Shown: piece after piece, positions 22,844-34,200 of the stretch
Layout: every line of letters begins with the position of its first letter
Position numbering within the stretch: the first letter of the stretch is position 1
Assembly (NCBI GenBank): GCA_029339195.1
Contig: JAPTJF010000007.1
Coordinates: 1 to 64,000 of the forward strand
Direction of reading: 5' to 3'
From: Micractinium sp. NFX-FRZ
Taxonomy: Eukaryota > Chlorophyta > Trebouxiophyceae > Chlorellales > Chlorellaceae
DNA length: 64,000 bases
The notes under the pieces: model-generated
What the model saw: the letters and a program-made list of their open reading frames with translations, nothing else
The model's database searches: none
What the model was told of the DNA's origin: nothing
Made by a program: the position numbers and the translations under genes

Positions 22844-25401
22844 GGCGGCGGCGGCAGCTGCTGCCCACCAGGCGACAGTGCTGGCCCCGCCACCTGCCGC
22901 TTGCTCTTCAACCGCTGCAGTGCAGCAGCAGCACCAGGCGACGGCTGCGCACCAGCAGCGGCCTTCTCTGCTGCGGCAGCCGACTTCTTGGTGTGGCGCA
23001 CGTCTGGTCCGATGGGGCTCCGCGGGCGCTGCTGCTGCTGAGCTGCCGCCGCTACGGCGGCAAGCCTGCTGCTATTGCCGGCTTGCATGCTGGAGGCAGC
23101 CGGCTGCACTGCCTGCTGTGGCTGCTCCAACGGTTGCTGCTGCTGCTGGTACTGGCTGGGCTGGCTCAGGTGGTGCCCTGCATGGTGCACGTGCCGGTTG
23201 CCCCCTGCCCACCGGCTGGCCTCAAAGGCAGCTGGTGAGGGCGGCAGACCGTCAAAGAGCGCCATCGAGCTGGCCCCTCCTCCTGCGCCATGGTGAGGGG
23301 TGTAGCCGCCGCCCCGCAGGCCTGTGGGCTGGCGCACCGGAGTGCCCGCCAGCAGCTGCTCCCAGTCGCTGCCGTTGCTGGAGTGCGCTGCCATGGAGCT
23401 GCCAGGGGGCGGGGGCAGCGCGAGGTCTGCTGCACCACCGCCAGCCCCCCCTGCCAGCTGCTGCCGTATCGTCTCGGTCTGCCGCTGGAAGTTGCCAAGC
23501 TGCTGCAGGATCTCAGCCTCGTCGCTGCCAGCCGGACGGGGAGGGGAGCGTAGAGTGACGTTGGGATTTGTCAAGAGCTGTCACTGGTCAGGCGCGCTCC
23601 GGACAGTGCACATAAGCAGGCGAAGCACACTCAGTAGCGCGCCTGCATGACCCGGGACCACAACACAGCAGACGGCACCAAAGCAGCCCCACCTGTGCGC
23701 TATTGGGGGCCCCCGGGGGCCAGCACTGCTGGCTGCTGGACGCCCACTGCAGCCTGCCGCCCAGGCTGGCGACTGCCACTGCCGCTGCTTGGCCTCATAC
23801 CGCTCGATGAGCTCCTCAAGCTCCTTCTTGCCGGGGCGCTGAGGGAGGGGAAGAGCAGCAGGGCAGGTGTGGTGCAGGTCAGCAGCGAGGTCTCTGGGCC
23901 TGCAGTTGCCGATGCCCCGATGCTGATGATGGCGGAGACACGACCACCTGGGTGCCCACCTGCCTGTGTGCCAGTCTGGGCCAGCGCTATCGCGACTTCA
24001 CGCAGCCAGCGTGCACAGCCGCTCCTACTGCCCACATGACATGTACGCTCCCCCCGCTCCTCACGCCCTGCACGGCCAGGCATTCTCACCTGCCGTGGCG
24101 GCGACACATGGTCGTCGTCAATTGCATCCAGCAGAGAGCCAAGCGGCGGCGGCTGCAGCAGGGCCGCATGCTGGCGCAGCAGCCCCTCCATCTGCCCCAG
24201 GCGCCACTCCAGCTCCGCCTGGCGCTCTCGGGAAGCACCCAGCTGCGCCTCCAGCTCCAGCTTGCTTGGCTGCCACCCCACGTCGCCCAGCTGCTGCCTG
24301 CGACACAGACAAGGCGGCAGCAGGTGCACGGAAATTGGTGGGGCGGCACTTCGTGCTCAGGATTGCGGATCAGATGTGTTTCATGCAGACACCAGCAGCA
24401 GCAGGTCAACCTCCAGGCAGGGCCTCCGCTACTAAAGAGCATCTGAAGCATCTGAAACTGAGCACACTTCCTTGCCCATCATCTTGCACCTGCATGTGGC
24501 CACGCACACGCACCTGTCGACGCGGCGTCCCTCAGCGCCGCGCAGCTGCATGCGGGTACCAGGCAGGTACTGAGGCCCACCATCGTCGCTGTCGAGTGCC
24601 CGCGCTGAAGCCGCCGCGGCCGCCATGGTTGCAGCTGCCCGCTCCTGCTCGTCTGCATGCTCTGCCCGCCGGTAGTCGGACCGCCCAAGGTACTCATCGA
24701 GCTGCTCTGACGCAGTCAGCTGCCGCTGCTGCAGCATTGCCTGCTCCTGCTGCTGCCGCTGCTGTTGGGACAGCTGGCGGGCCGGCGGCGCCGTCTGCTG
24801 CTGACGCTGCAGCGCGCCTGGTGCTGCAGCTGGAAGTGCCTGCGCCTGCGTCCACTGTTGTCCTGCCCCCACATGCGCCTGCGCCCACTGCTGCCCTGCA
24901 GCCGCCTGTGCCTGTGCTCCTGACGGGCTGCCAGTGCTGCGTGCCGGCTTGAAGGCATAGGCCAGGTGCTTGGGCAGCGTGGGCAGCGGACCGCCCGGGG
25001 GCTGCCCGCCAAACGGCTCGCTCAGCTTGCCGCAGCGCAGCTGCTCCAGCAGCAGGCGGGCATAGGCATTGCGGTTCTTCTTCCACACCACGTTGGCCGT
25101 CTGCAGGGGTGGATGGGGTCGGCGGCTTGGAGCAAGGTGGGAGGGGCAGGCTGACGGCAGCCGCCGCCAACCAACCGACCCGCCGGCCAGCGCAGGGACT
25201 CCCGCTCACCTCCTCCGACAGCTTCTTGACCCAATTCCGAACCCGCAACGCCGGCTGCTTGCCCAGCAGGCCGCAGTGCGACTCAATCGCGGTTTTGACT
25301 TTGCTCCACTGCGAGTCCAACTCGACGTGCGCATTGACGTCTTTGAACGCCTGGGCGTAGGCGGCTTCCGGGGGCCGCACAGCCTGCGAGGCCAGCCCCA
25401 T
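22078..25401 (-). CDS. DUF4485-domain coiled-coil protein, CEP112-like N-terminus
   Basis: Five exons (minus): 25210-25401, 24514-25100, 24090-24297, 23693-23838, 22078-23524; phases agree, 859 residues. Residues about 15-105 resemble DUF4485, the domain at the start of centrosomal CEP112 and related proteins: FKDVNAHVELDSQW, then RVRNWVKKLSEE and KKNRNAYARLLLEQLRCG, and a PF...GPLPTLP ending. Next come Gln-rich tracts, a charged coiled coil (about 265-310, ELEAQLGASRERQAELEWRL), a second short helix (KKELEELIERYEAKQ) and a long Ser/Ala/Gln/Gly-rich C-terminus with a ten-Gln run. Function is unknown; centrosome, basal body or microtubule association is inferred only from the domain. The ATG at 25399-25401 is the first in the conserved frame; the frame stays open upstream but without another ATG. 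Confidence 0.8.
22813..22842 (-). repeat. (CTG)10, coding poly-Gln on the minus strand
   Basis: Ten uninterrupted CTG triplets, read as CAG (Gln) in the DUF4485 protein. Confidence 0.9.
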
Positions 25402-25816
25402 GTCACCAGCTGCGCCTGCCTGTTGCCGCTCACATTGCCCGCGCAAGCTGCTGCGCTCGATGCCAAGGCGTGAGGAGATGACAAGCGCCAAGCTGGCAAC
25501 AACGTGAGCTGGCAGCTGGTGCGGCGGCAGCGGCGGGCGGCGGCGCACGTCGTGGCTCAGCGGCGGAGTCCTGCCGTCTGCCTGCCAAAAGCACCGCCTT
25601 GCACACCCTGTTCTTGCGATTGAGCTGTGACCCTACGATTCTCCCCAGCAAGGACTCTGCTTCGAGATTGCAGGCAAGCTATTGAACCGGAAACAATCGT
25701 CGGCGGCAGGTGCGCTGACCTGGCTGCCCGCCGGCGCCGCAACGCGTTTTGGGCAAAGGCTGCAGCCTTTAGGAGTATGTGTTGGACATCTTTGATCTAG
25801 CACTAACCCTCTCACC
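25402..25816. promoter_or_regulatory. Divergent promoter, DUF4485 gene / MBL-fold gene
   Basis: 415 bp between start codons on opposite strands. No recognisable core promoter element by eye. Confidence 0.45.
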
Positions 25817-27265
25817 ATGGATACTCATACCTGTTGCACGTGTGGAGCTCAGTACGCGGCAGCAGACCTTACGGGTGCTGCCCAGCGGCCCAGCGCCTGC
25901 ATCATCTGCCTGGATGAGAGGCAGTATGTGCATCCCGAAGGCCAGAAATGGGTTACACGGACCGATCTGGTGCAGCAAGGCTATCGCAACACGGTCGCAG
26001 AAGTGGAGCCCGGCGTGCTGGCGGTCAGCGTGGAGCCCAAGCTGGGGATTGGGCAGCAGGCAAGGGGGTGGCGGATCCTTGACAGCTGCCGAGGCAGGCA
26101 AGGCGCCAGCCGGCAAGGGTGTCCTGCTTCTGCCTGCCCTGGGCGCTGCTCTGCCGACCACACAGCCCGACCACTGCCACTGCGCGGCTGCCAGCTCGGT
26201 CAACTGTGCCTTGCAATGAGCACACACACTTCACAAAACAGCACCCGTGCACGCGCTCGTCTGCAGGCCTACCTGATTCAGACGCCGCAGGGCAACATCC
26301 TGTGGGACAGCCTGGGCTTCCTGCACCGGGGGCTGGCGGCGGAGCTTGCGCCGCTGGGGGGCATCGCTGCCATCGCCATCTCCCACCCCCACTTCTACAC
26401 GGCGTGCGCCGACTTTGCAGAGGCATTTGACTGCCAGGTGGGGGCAGCGCACGTAGCAGGCCGGCAGTGAGCGCACTGGCGGAAGATGGGGCCGCCCCTG
26501 GGGGGAGGCCAGGGGGCACGCCCCATGCTGAGTTGGGCCACACACTTCACTTGTAGCCCAATTTTCTGCCTGGTCAAGCGCTGTGCTGCCTTGGTGTTCG
26601 TGCGCCCTACCTCCTGCCGCTGCCCTGCCCCGCAGGTGTACCTGCACGCTGCCGACAGGGAGTGGGTGACGTGCCCCTCCCCGCGCATCGTGTTTTGGGA
26701 GGGGGAGGAGCGGGAGCTGTGGGAGGGCATGAAGATGCTGCGGCTGGGCGGCCACTTCCCAGGCAGCTCCGTGCTGCTGTGGGAGGCAGCGCGGGACGGC
26801 ACAGGCGTTGTGTTTGCAGGTGCATGCCCGCATCGCATGCTGCCAGTGGCAATCGTGCACGCCGCTCTGTCAGCTCCGTTGCATTCCTCAGGCGCTGCAT
26901 ACCTGCCAGTGCATGCTGCCAGTGGTTGCTGACGGAACCTGTCACTGCAAACTCCCTGCCTGCCCTGCCCTCCATCTGCGCCGCCTCACCCTGCTGGGCC
27001 GCCGCCGCTCTGCACTGCAGGCGACACCGTGTTCCCCGTCCCTCGGGGGGACGTGAGCTGGATGTACTCTTTCCCCAACCTGGTGCCGTTGCCGGCAGCG
27101 CAGGTGGCACGCATCGCCGGCGCCCTGGGGCAGCGCAGCTACGACCGGCTGTACGGCCCCTTCCCGCACTCAGTCATCAAGCAGGGGGCAGCAGAGGTGG
27201 TGCGCCGCTCGGCAGAGCGGTACTGCGGAATCCTGGACGGCAGCGCTGACAAGGCTTATACCTGA
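25817..27265 (+). CDS. Metallo-beta-lactamase-fold protein with N-terminal Cys4 knuckle
   Basis: Four exons: 25817-26059, 26267-26437, 26636-26819, 27021-27265; 280 residues. Two CxxC pairs (Cys6/Cys9, Cys28/Cys31) form a small zinc-ribbon-like start before DERQYV. The MBL core follows: AYLIQTPQGNILWDSLGFL, then AIAISHPHFYT with His121/His123, REWVTCPSPRIVFWEGEE, and LGGHFPGSSVLLW. This matches a widespread bacterial and eukaryotic family annotated only as MBL-fold hydrolase. The HxHxDH signature is reduced to HPHFYT: Asp and the third His are missing, so classic dinuclear hydrolase activity is doubtful. Intron 1 begins with GC (CAG/GCAAGG), is 207 nt, keeps frame and has no stop, so its retention would add 69 residues the family lacks. 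Substrate unknown. Confidence 0.85.
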
Positions 27266-27437
27266 TCCCTGATGGGGCGCACGCAGTGCATGGCCTACCA
27301 TCCTGCCCAGACAGCCAGGCAGCATACAGTCACGGCTTGCCCTCCTGCACTGCTGCGCAGCTGTTGCTTCGGGCTTCCCCCCCGCCCAGCCTGGACCATG
27401 CCTGGGTGCGGTTGCAGGTTGCAGGTGGCTAACGCGT

Positions 27438-27442
27438 TGTAA
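27438..27442 (+). terminator. TGTAA polyadenylation signal
   Basis: TGTAA about 170 bp downstream of the MBL-fold stop codon. Confidence 0.55.
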
Positions 27443-27539
27443 CTGACAACAATTAAAGCAGACAGAAGGGTCAGAAGCGACACACAGTACAGGAAGCAGG
27501 CAGCGAGGCAGTCACGCACGCGAGCATGCTGCATCGTTG

Positions 27540-28024
27540 TCAGTCGGTGCTGCTCCACTGCTTCCAGTTCTGAGCGCTTGGGTGCTTCTCCATGCTTGCA
27601 CGCGATGCTTCCTTGGCAGGCGTGCTGCTGCTGCCGCCGCCAGCAGAAGCATCTGACAGACCGCTGTAGTGCAGCTTGGAGGCGCCGCTGAGGAGCACGC
27701 TGCCAGGCACAGGGTCGTGCGTCGGCGTGCTGCCGGTGCATCCGAAGGCGCCGGCGCCCACGCCCCCGGCAGAGTGCACGAAGGCCATGCCGGCGCAGGT
27801 GGCTGCTTCAGGGGGGGAGGGGACAAGCCGTTAATGAGAACAGGGTTGCGTCGCTGGCAGGAGCAGGCAGTGGTATCAAACAGCGGGGCGGCAAGCTGGC
27901 AGCGGCGCTGGCGGCGGCGCTCACGCTTGCCGGCTGGCTTCACTCCCCCTAACCCCTCTGTTGGGTAGGTTTCGGGCACGCTATGAAGCAGGTCTTTGTG
28001 CTGGTCGCCGCTCGGGTCGGACAT
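27540..28024 (-). CDS. Unknown 120-residue protein
   Basis: Two exons (minus) 27925-28024 and 27540-27802, joined in phase by a GT-AG intron with a clear pyrimidine tract, give 120 residues. It starts MSDPSGDQHKDLLHSVPETY, has a small-residue, mildly hydrophobic segment in the middle (AGMAFVHSAGGVGAGAFGC, about 36-54) and a Ser/Ala-rich polar tail ending KQWSSTD. I do not recognise the family. The central segment could be a short membrane helix or a glycine-rich loop. The gene is supported by ATG, splice sites, phase and a tail-to-tail position relative to the MBL gene, not by homology, and might be a misread open frame. Confidence 0.5.
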
Positions 28025-28871
28025 TCTCGGAACAGGCGAAACAAGGGAGGCCGCCTCGGAGGCGCTGCTGGTGTCGGAGGCTCGCGGAGTATGATCGACG
28101 ACTTCGGTGGTTGGAAGCTCCACACGCCTGTGAAGTCTCAAGAGGATCACCCGAGGTGTTGGTGGCGGCGCGCTGCGGGAGGACAGCTGGCGAGCTACCG
28201 ACCACCTGGGCACCCTGCAGCAGGCAACCGGTCGGTGGGTGGCCGGTAAGGAGCGAGCTACCGACCATCTGCCCTGTCAGCAGTCTATGGGCAGGCTGGG
28301 AGTGCTGCCAGTCCAGTGCAGCAGCACTAGCAGCGGCACCACGCCGCTGCCGCTAACTCTCACAACCCATACGTTACATTAGCGACTCCCGCATAGAAGG
28401 GTACGGGAGGGGTTGACGTAGGCCCGCGGTTGCTGAGAAAGCCAGGTCAGATGCGTCAGATCTCAGCAGAACAGAAAAGCAGAAAGGCAGGGGTTTGAGA
28501 GAAGGGACAGCTAGCGTGGCGGCCTCAGCCGCCGATGTGCTGCATTCCACACAATCAAAACTGAGGGGCACCGACAGCAGAAGGGAAAACTCAAGGCGGG
28601 GAGGGCAAAACAGGAGCGAGACAGGCGGCTCATGGGCGCGCGGGCGCGGAGAGTACAAGACTCCCAATGCATGTGTCGCATAGGGAGCATGTGTTCTTAT
28701 TGGTGCATTTGTGTCATGTCACATCATTTGTGGTGGGTATGTCGGGCTGCTGCCGCCGGCTGCTGGACGCCCGGGCGGCCTCAGCCGCGAGTGCTCCATC
28801 CACGGCGGCCTGCCCCGGCTGGCCAGGCAAGCAGCCGCGTGTGCTCAAGAGCACAGGGGCTTGGCTGCCGC
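28025..28871. other. 847 bp spacer, 120-aa gene to EF-hand gene
   Basis: It probably holds the promoter of the 120-residue gene and the 3' untranslated region of the EF-hand gene (minus-strand TGTAA at 28374-28378). A short direct repeat, gcgagctaccgacca, occurs near 28190 and 28253. A minus-strand frame is open from about 28213 into the 120-residue gene but lacks an ATG. Confidence 0.45.
28374..28378 (-). terminator. TGTAA polyadenylation signal (minus strand)
   Basis: ttaca on the plus strand, about 500 bp after the EF-hand stop codon; the distance makes the assignment weak. Confidence 0.3.
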
Positions 28872-30710
28872 TCAGTCGCAGGGGTGGCTGCGAAGGAGGG
28901 TGCAGAACTCGTTGAAGGAGATTTTGCCGTCCTGCGGGCAGAGGAGGGAGGGGGTGTTTGAAGGTAATTGGTTGGCAGCCAGGCGGCTGAAGACGTCATC
29001 GGATGGCCAGCAGGTGGAAGATGGGCGGCAGGCGAAGCAGCAGGCAGAGCGGCAGGCGGGCGGCAGCGAAGAGCAGGGCGCAGTGCAGTATCTCCTGCAG
29101 GCACAGGCTGGCAAGCGGGGCCGCACCTTGTTCTTGTCAGCTGCCGCCATGATCTTCTCCACCCTGCGCAAGGAGGGGTGGCAAAGGAGGCGATGAGGTA
29201 CCGCTGACAGGGGCATGGGTGGCTGGTGGCCTCTTTCAGGCCGGACCCACGCTGCACAGCTGCGCCTCCCTTGCCTGCACTGTCTGGGCAGTGCCACCCC
29301 CCTGCCTACCCCCTGCCACCCGCAGACTCGCACCTCTCGGCGTCAAACATCTTGCGCAGGCTGGCAGCGTCCAGCGCGTCACTAGCGCCTGAGGTGGAGG
29401 TCAGGGGGTGGACGGGCGGGCAGGCGCAAGTGGGCATGGCAGGATAGGGCCAATAAGTGCTGGTGGGAGGCACAGGAGCGGCCTCGCAACTCATCCCAAC
29501 CGCTGGTACGACCGGGATGGGCTGCAGGGAACGCAGGGCGCAACCATAGAGTGCGTGCAGTGGCGCGGCACAGCACAGCTTCTGCACAGCTTCTGCAACG
29601 ACAGCTCACTCTGCGCGCCCATGGACTTGAAGGCCTCCTCGGTCAGGTGGCTGGCTGCCTCCTTCTGGGCGTCCAAGTGGTAGTCTGTGGAGGGGGTGGG
29701 TGGGAATGGGGAGGGCATGAAGGAGTGGGTGGAGGAGGGATGATGGGACATGATGTGATATGAGGTGCTCAGTGGGTCAGGGCACCCGCAAGGGGGGAGG
29801 GTGGCTGCGGTGGGTGGGCAACAACAGGGTGTTGCGAGCGGGCGTGGTTCAGGAAGGGGTCGCAAGAAGAGAGGGGGGAAACAAGGGGAACTTGCAATTA
29901 GGCACTTGCAATTAGCCACCTGCAATTAGGCAGCAGGCAAGCGCTGGGAAAGCCCCGTGTGCCCGCGTGGCTACCTCCAGCCCTGGTCTTCCGCTCACCT
30001 TGGATGGTCTTTGAGGGCTTGCTGCACGGGCGGGGCGGGGGGGCGGACAAGCGGTACAGGGTGGGTGTGGGGCGGGGGCGGGCATGGAGGCAGGCGACAG
30101 GCAGTTGCTGGCAGGCGACAGAACAGGCAGTTTGATGTCATCTGCCACAGCCAATCCAACAACTTTGCCCCTTCCTAGTCCTCAAACAAGCACAGCTAGA
30201 GAGCGCAGGGCGGGTCGGGCAAGTGCACACAGCGGCCCTTGGAAGGCGGCCAAGGAAGCTCACTTTGGGTCCGGGCAGTCGTAGTAGCTGCGCCCCACGT
30301 TCTTGATGTTGGGGTTGGCATTCTGCGGGGCGCGAGAAGCACAGGGGCAGGAGGGAGAGGGCTCAGCAGGGCGTTGTGTGGGCGGAGGTGACGTGGCGGG
30401 TGGGGGGCCGCGATGTGCAGGGGAGAGGTCAGACGGCAGCCGCAGCGTGCTCGCGCTCCTGAGGCGCCCCTGAATGCACTACACCACTCCCGCAGGCGTC
30501 CAAGGCGGTTGCCAGCGTGAATCGCGCTTCAGCGCGTGTCGGAGCATGCCATCCCGAAAGCACCGAAGCGAGCTCCTCGCTTACTGGATCAAACACCCCC
30601 CGCCAGGGGTTGGCCTTGGGCGACGGGTCCTCCGACAAGGGGCTTTGCGCATCGTGTGTCTCGCTCGCCCGCCCACTGAGGCGCCGCAGCCGCTCCATGA
30701 TCCCCGACAT
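28872..30710 (-). CDS. Small EF-hand calcium-binding protein
   Basis: Seven very short exons (minus): 30585-30710, 30264-30322, 29999-30021, 29610-29684, 29334-29388, 29127-29163, 28872-28931; every junction keeps phase and the product is 144 residues. The N-terminus is Ser/Arg-rich (MSGIMERLRRLSGR), then NPWRGVFDPNANPNIKNVG, SYYDCPDP and a helix (DAQKEAASHLTEEAFKSM). The C-terminus has one canonical EF loop, DKNKDGKISFNE (Asp1, Asn3, Asp5, Lys7, Ser9, Glu12), preceded by VEKIMAAA and followed by FCTLL. A degenerate partner hand may lie in ALDAASLRKMFDAE. A calcium sensor or buffer role is inferred; the partner is unknown. Exon 3 is only 23 nt. The ATG at 30708-30710 is the first in frame. 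Confidence 0.75.
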
Positions 30711-31291
30711 TTTGCTGGTTAAGAGTGGTTCAGACCGTGCCGGGAGGAAGACGCAGAAGACAGCGACAAGGGGGCGCACTTAGCACCCCCGAGATAGACA
30801 GCATGCTCAGCAGGCGAGGAAAAACCCTAGTGCGGCGCCCAGTGTGAACCACGCCTATCGGATGTTGTGAGGCCCCAATGCAACGCTGCCGGGCCCTGCA
30901 CACCCAACTTGCGTGGAAAACCACCTCAAACAATGCCGAGACAGGCTCCACCCCAACGCTTTCTAAGACCTCAGCACTTGCCATGCAGCCGCTTTGCAGG
31001 GGCCGCACCCCCTTCTGTGCCCACCGCGTTTCGGGGTGGGGGGTAAGTTGGGCAAGTGATTTTTCTGTGCATGCAATGAAGAGCAAGCAGCGAGAAAGCA
31101 AGAGAGGGCCATTGACGACCCTCAAAAATGGGCGTCGCTGCCGCATCATAGAGAGGACAGGTGCGTGGAGGGCACTGGGCCGACTCCTGCCATGCCTGTG
31201 CCGGGCCTCTGCGCTGCCTGTGGGCATATTACAATGCTACACCAACTGCCAACTGCGCCGCCTGAAAAATTTCAGGAGGCATCACTGGTCG
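30711..31291. other. Spacer between EF-hand and alpha/beta-hydrolase genes
   Basis: 581 bp with the EF-hand promoter at the left and hydrolase 3' sequence at the right. A minus-strand frame at 30730-31227 is open but resembles nothing and has atypical composition; I do not call it. Confidence 0.5.
31229..31233 (-). terminator. TGTAA polyadenylation signal (minus strand)
   Basis: ttaca on the plus strand, about 60 bp after the proposed hydrolase stop codon. The position supports the gene ending near 31292. Confidence 0.55.
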
Positions 31292-34200
31292 TCACGTCTC
31301 CTGCAGCACAACACATAAAAGGAAGCAAGCATGTGGTGGGCTGGCTGCCAGCTCAGAAGCCTGCAGCCTGCGCGGGTGCCGCACTGCAGCGTCCCTGCTG
31401 AGAGCGGCCAGCTGTGCACTGGTGGTCCCCTTGCTGCTGGCCTGCATGGACCACACACCTCTGCCCTTCGACAAACCCTTTTGCAGACTGATCCATCCGC
31501 CTCGCTCCGACCAGCACCGCACTGCACACCCCCCCAGCATACATGTAACCCTGTACCACTGCCTGCCCCACCAACCTGGCTGATGGTTCGGAGCTGCTCC
31601 AGCAGGTTTGCCAGCCCCTGCATCACTTGCTCCACCAACACAGCCAAAGGCAGCTGCGGATCGCGCTCCGCCAACGACGCCGCCGCTTCCGCGCGATCCC
31701 CGCCCTGCGCTTGCACCAGTGCTGCCTGCACGCGCGCCAACGGCTGCAGCTGCCCGGAAGCTGCATCCAGCTTCACCCCAGCTGCCGACAGCTCCCGCAG
31801 TACCGCCTGCAGCTCAGCAAACTGCGACTCCACTGCTGCCAGGGTCACAAACCCAGAGGCGGGCCCGGGCGCCGGCGCGCCTGCTGCTGCCTGCTGTGGC
31901 CGAAACCCCGGAGCGGGTGCGCCAACCGCCGCTCCCTCTGCCGCTGGCGCCGCCGCCGGGGCGCCCAACTGGTCGGCATCGTCAGTGGTGCCGTACGACT
32001 GCTCACTGTCACCGCCGCTGTCGCTGCTGCTGCCCTCGTCATCACTGCTGTCGCTGCCTCGGTCTTCTGTAGCGTAGCCGTGGATGGTGAGGGCAGACAG
32101 GTTGCCATCACGGACGGTCCACCGGTCCAACAGGCCCGGCAGCTCGGCCCGCCCCTTCTCCTCCAGCCAGGCCAGGCAGGCGGTCAGGTAGTCTGCAGAG
32201 GGCAGGGGAAAGCAGGGGCAGCGGGGATGCAAGCTGACGAGGGGGAGGGTGCAAGGTATGCAGGGGCATACAGGGGCAGAAGGGTGCCAGCTGATAGGTG
32301 GGCGTGTGCAAGGCAGGCAGGGGGCCACAGGGGCAGCCGGGGTGGGAGCGGCATGCAGTTGTTGATGCACACCATATGCATGGCTTCAGCCAAGCAGAGC
32401 AGCGGCCAGCAGTCGTCCTTATGCCGTGTATCCAAGCACACATGCTCCTGCCCCGCCCCCCCCTGCGTGGTCTGCTCAAGAAGTGTGTTTGGTTGGGGCT
32501 ACCCCACTGAACCACCCACTGTCTGGGCACCCCACCTGACACTGCATCGTGGTGCGCGTACGCCACGTTGAGCGCCTGCTGGATCAGGCTCTCCCGGTAC
32601 TCCAGGCTCACGGTCCTGCTGTCGGGCCGGATCCAAGGCAGCAGGGCGGACAGCTTGGTGGGCCAATCATGCGCTGGCGAAGAGGTGTCCTGCAGCGGGG
32701 GCAGCAGGGGGCAGGGTGGGGTGGGAGGGTGCCCGATGGCTGTGCCGCTGCCTGGCTGCCGCTGCCGAGCACCTGCCTGCACTGACATCCCTGCATTGCA
32801 CCCCCCTGCAGCACAACAGCCCCATGGGCCTTCTTGCCACCCTGCCTGCACACCACCCTGCCTGCATATCACCGCCCCTGCGATGCAGCAGCCCCGTCGG
32901 CCTTCTCTCGCCACCCTGCCTGCACGCCACCCTGCCTGCCATACAAGCCTGCTCACGTCGGGCGATCTTATGGTATCGCTCAGGGTCTGCCTTCCCACAC
33001 CTATCCACCACTGCCCACACCGACCGCCCAACTGCATGCCACCCCGTCTGCTGCGCCGCGTGCTTACGTCGGGGTTGTCCTGGTACCCCTCGGGGTCCGC
33101 CGTCAACCAGCCTTCGGCGTCCACCATCCCAACCTGCTGCAGCCCCTCCACCAGAGAGGCCGACTGCTCTGGGGAGATGGCTGGGGAGCGGTCTGAGAAG
33201 TAGGTGGGGGTCACCCTGCGGATGGGGGACTGCAGGGCGGGGGGGAGAGAGCAGAGGCCAGGCCAGGCCAGGGAGTTGGGGAGGCAGTGTCAGGCAGGGA
33301 GTGGAGGATCGGGGGGGAGGGGAGTAGGCGCAGGGGCAGCCAGCCACCGCAACGCTGCCCACCAGCTGCTGCCTTTGCTGCTCCGTCCCTAGCACCCCTC
33401 ACTCTCCCCCTCGAGCACTCTGCTGCCCTCCCCTTGTGCCACCGTCCTCACCCCCCCAGTTCCAGCCAACTCCCAAAACGGCCACGCACCACGACCACGT
33501 CCGATGGCACGCCGTCATCACGCAGCTGCTCAGCAATGTTGGGGGCGTCCCTCCGGCTGTCGCTGCGCTCCATGACCACAAACAGGGTGGGAGGAAAGTA
33601 GGGCAGCTGCAGGCGGCCCTTGTCGTCCCAGGCATTGAACTCCTGGGGGGCGGCCTCCTCTGAAGGATAGGGTTGAGTGAGGGGGCGGAGGTGAGAGGAA
33701 GGGAGCAGGGGGAGGTGGGGTGGGGCGCTGGCTAGCGGCAGGGTGGCCGCAAGAGTGAGACTCCAGGTGCCCTTTACAGTCTCGCTGTCCCGCAGCCCGC
33801 TCGCCTGCCTCCCCACCCATCCGCGCATGCCATCCACTGCCTTCAAGCCCACCACCCACCCACCCACCCACGCTGCGTAGGCAGCTGACCTGAGATGATG
33901 CCTTGCACCTGCAGCGCAAAGGGTGCGTCCCCCCGCTCGCCAGGCGCCCCGCCCAGCTTCACCCCCAGCTTCTCCGCCCGCTCGCTGATGGTCTGCATGA
34001 GCTTGAGCGCCATGGTACCGCCGCTGGAGGTGCCCAGAACGTACACAGGCTTGTCTGCGAGGCCGTGCGTCAGCAGGAAGTGGGTGACCGCGTCAATGAC
34101 CTTTGGACGGTCATCCTTGAAGTAACCGCGGTCGATGGAGCTCCAGCAGCCCCACCGGCGGTCCTGGGGGTTCATGGCCAGCACAGCGTAGCGGCGCGCC

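Noticed and set aside
30730..31227. 165-codon minus-strand open frame upstream of the EF-hand gene
   Set aside because: No ATG-based, family or splice support; it overlaps the EF-hand promoter and resembles nothing.
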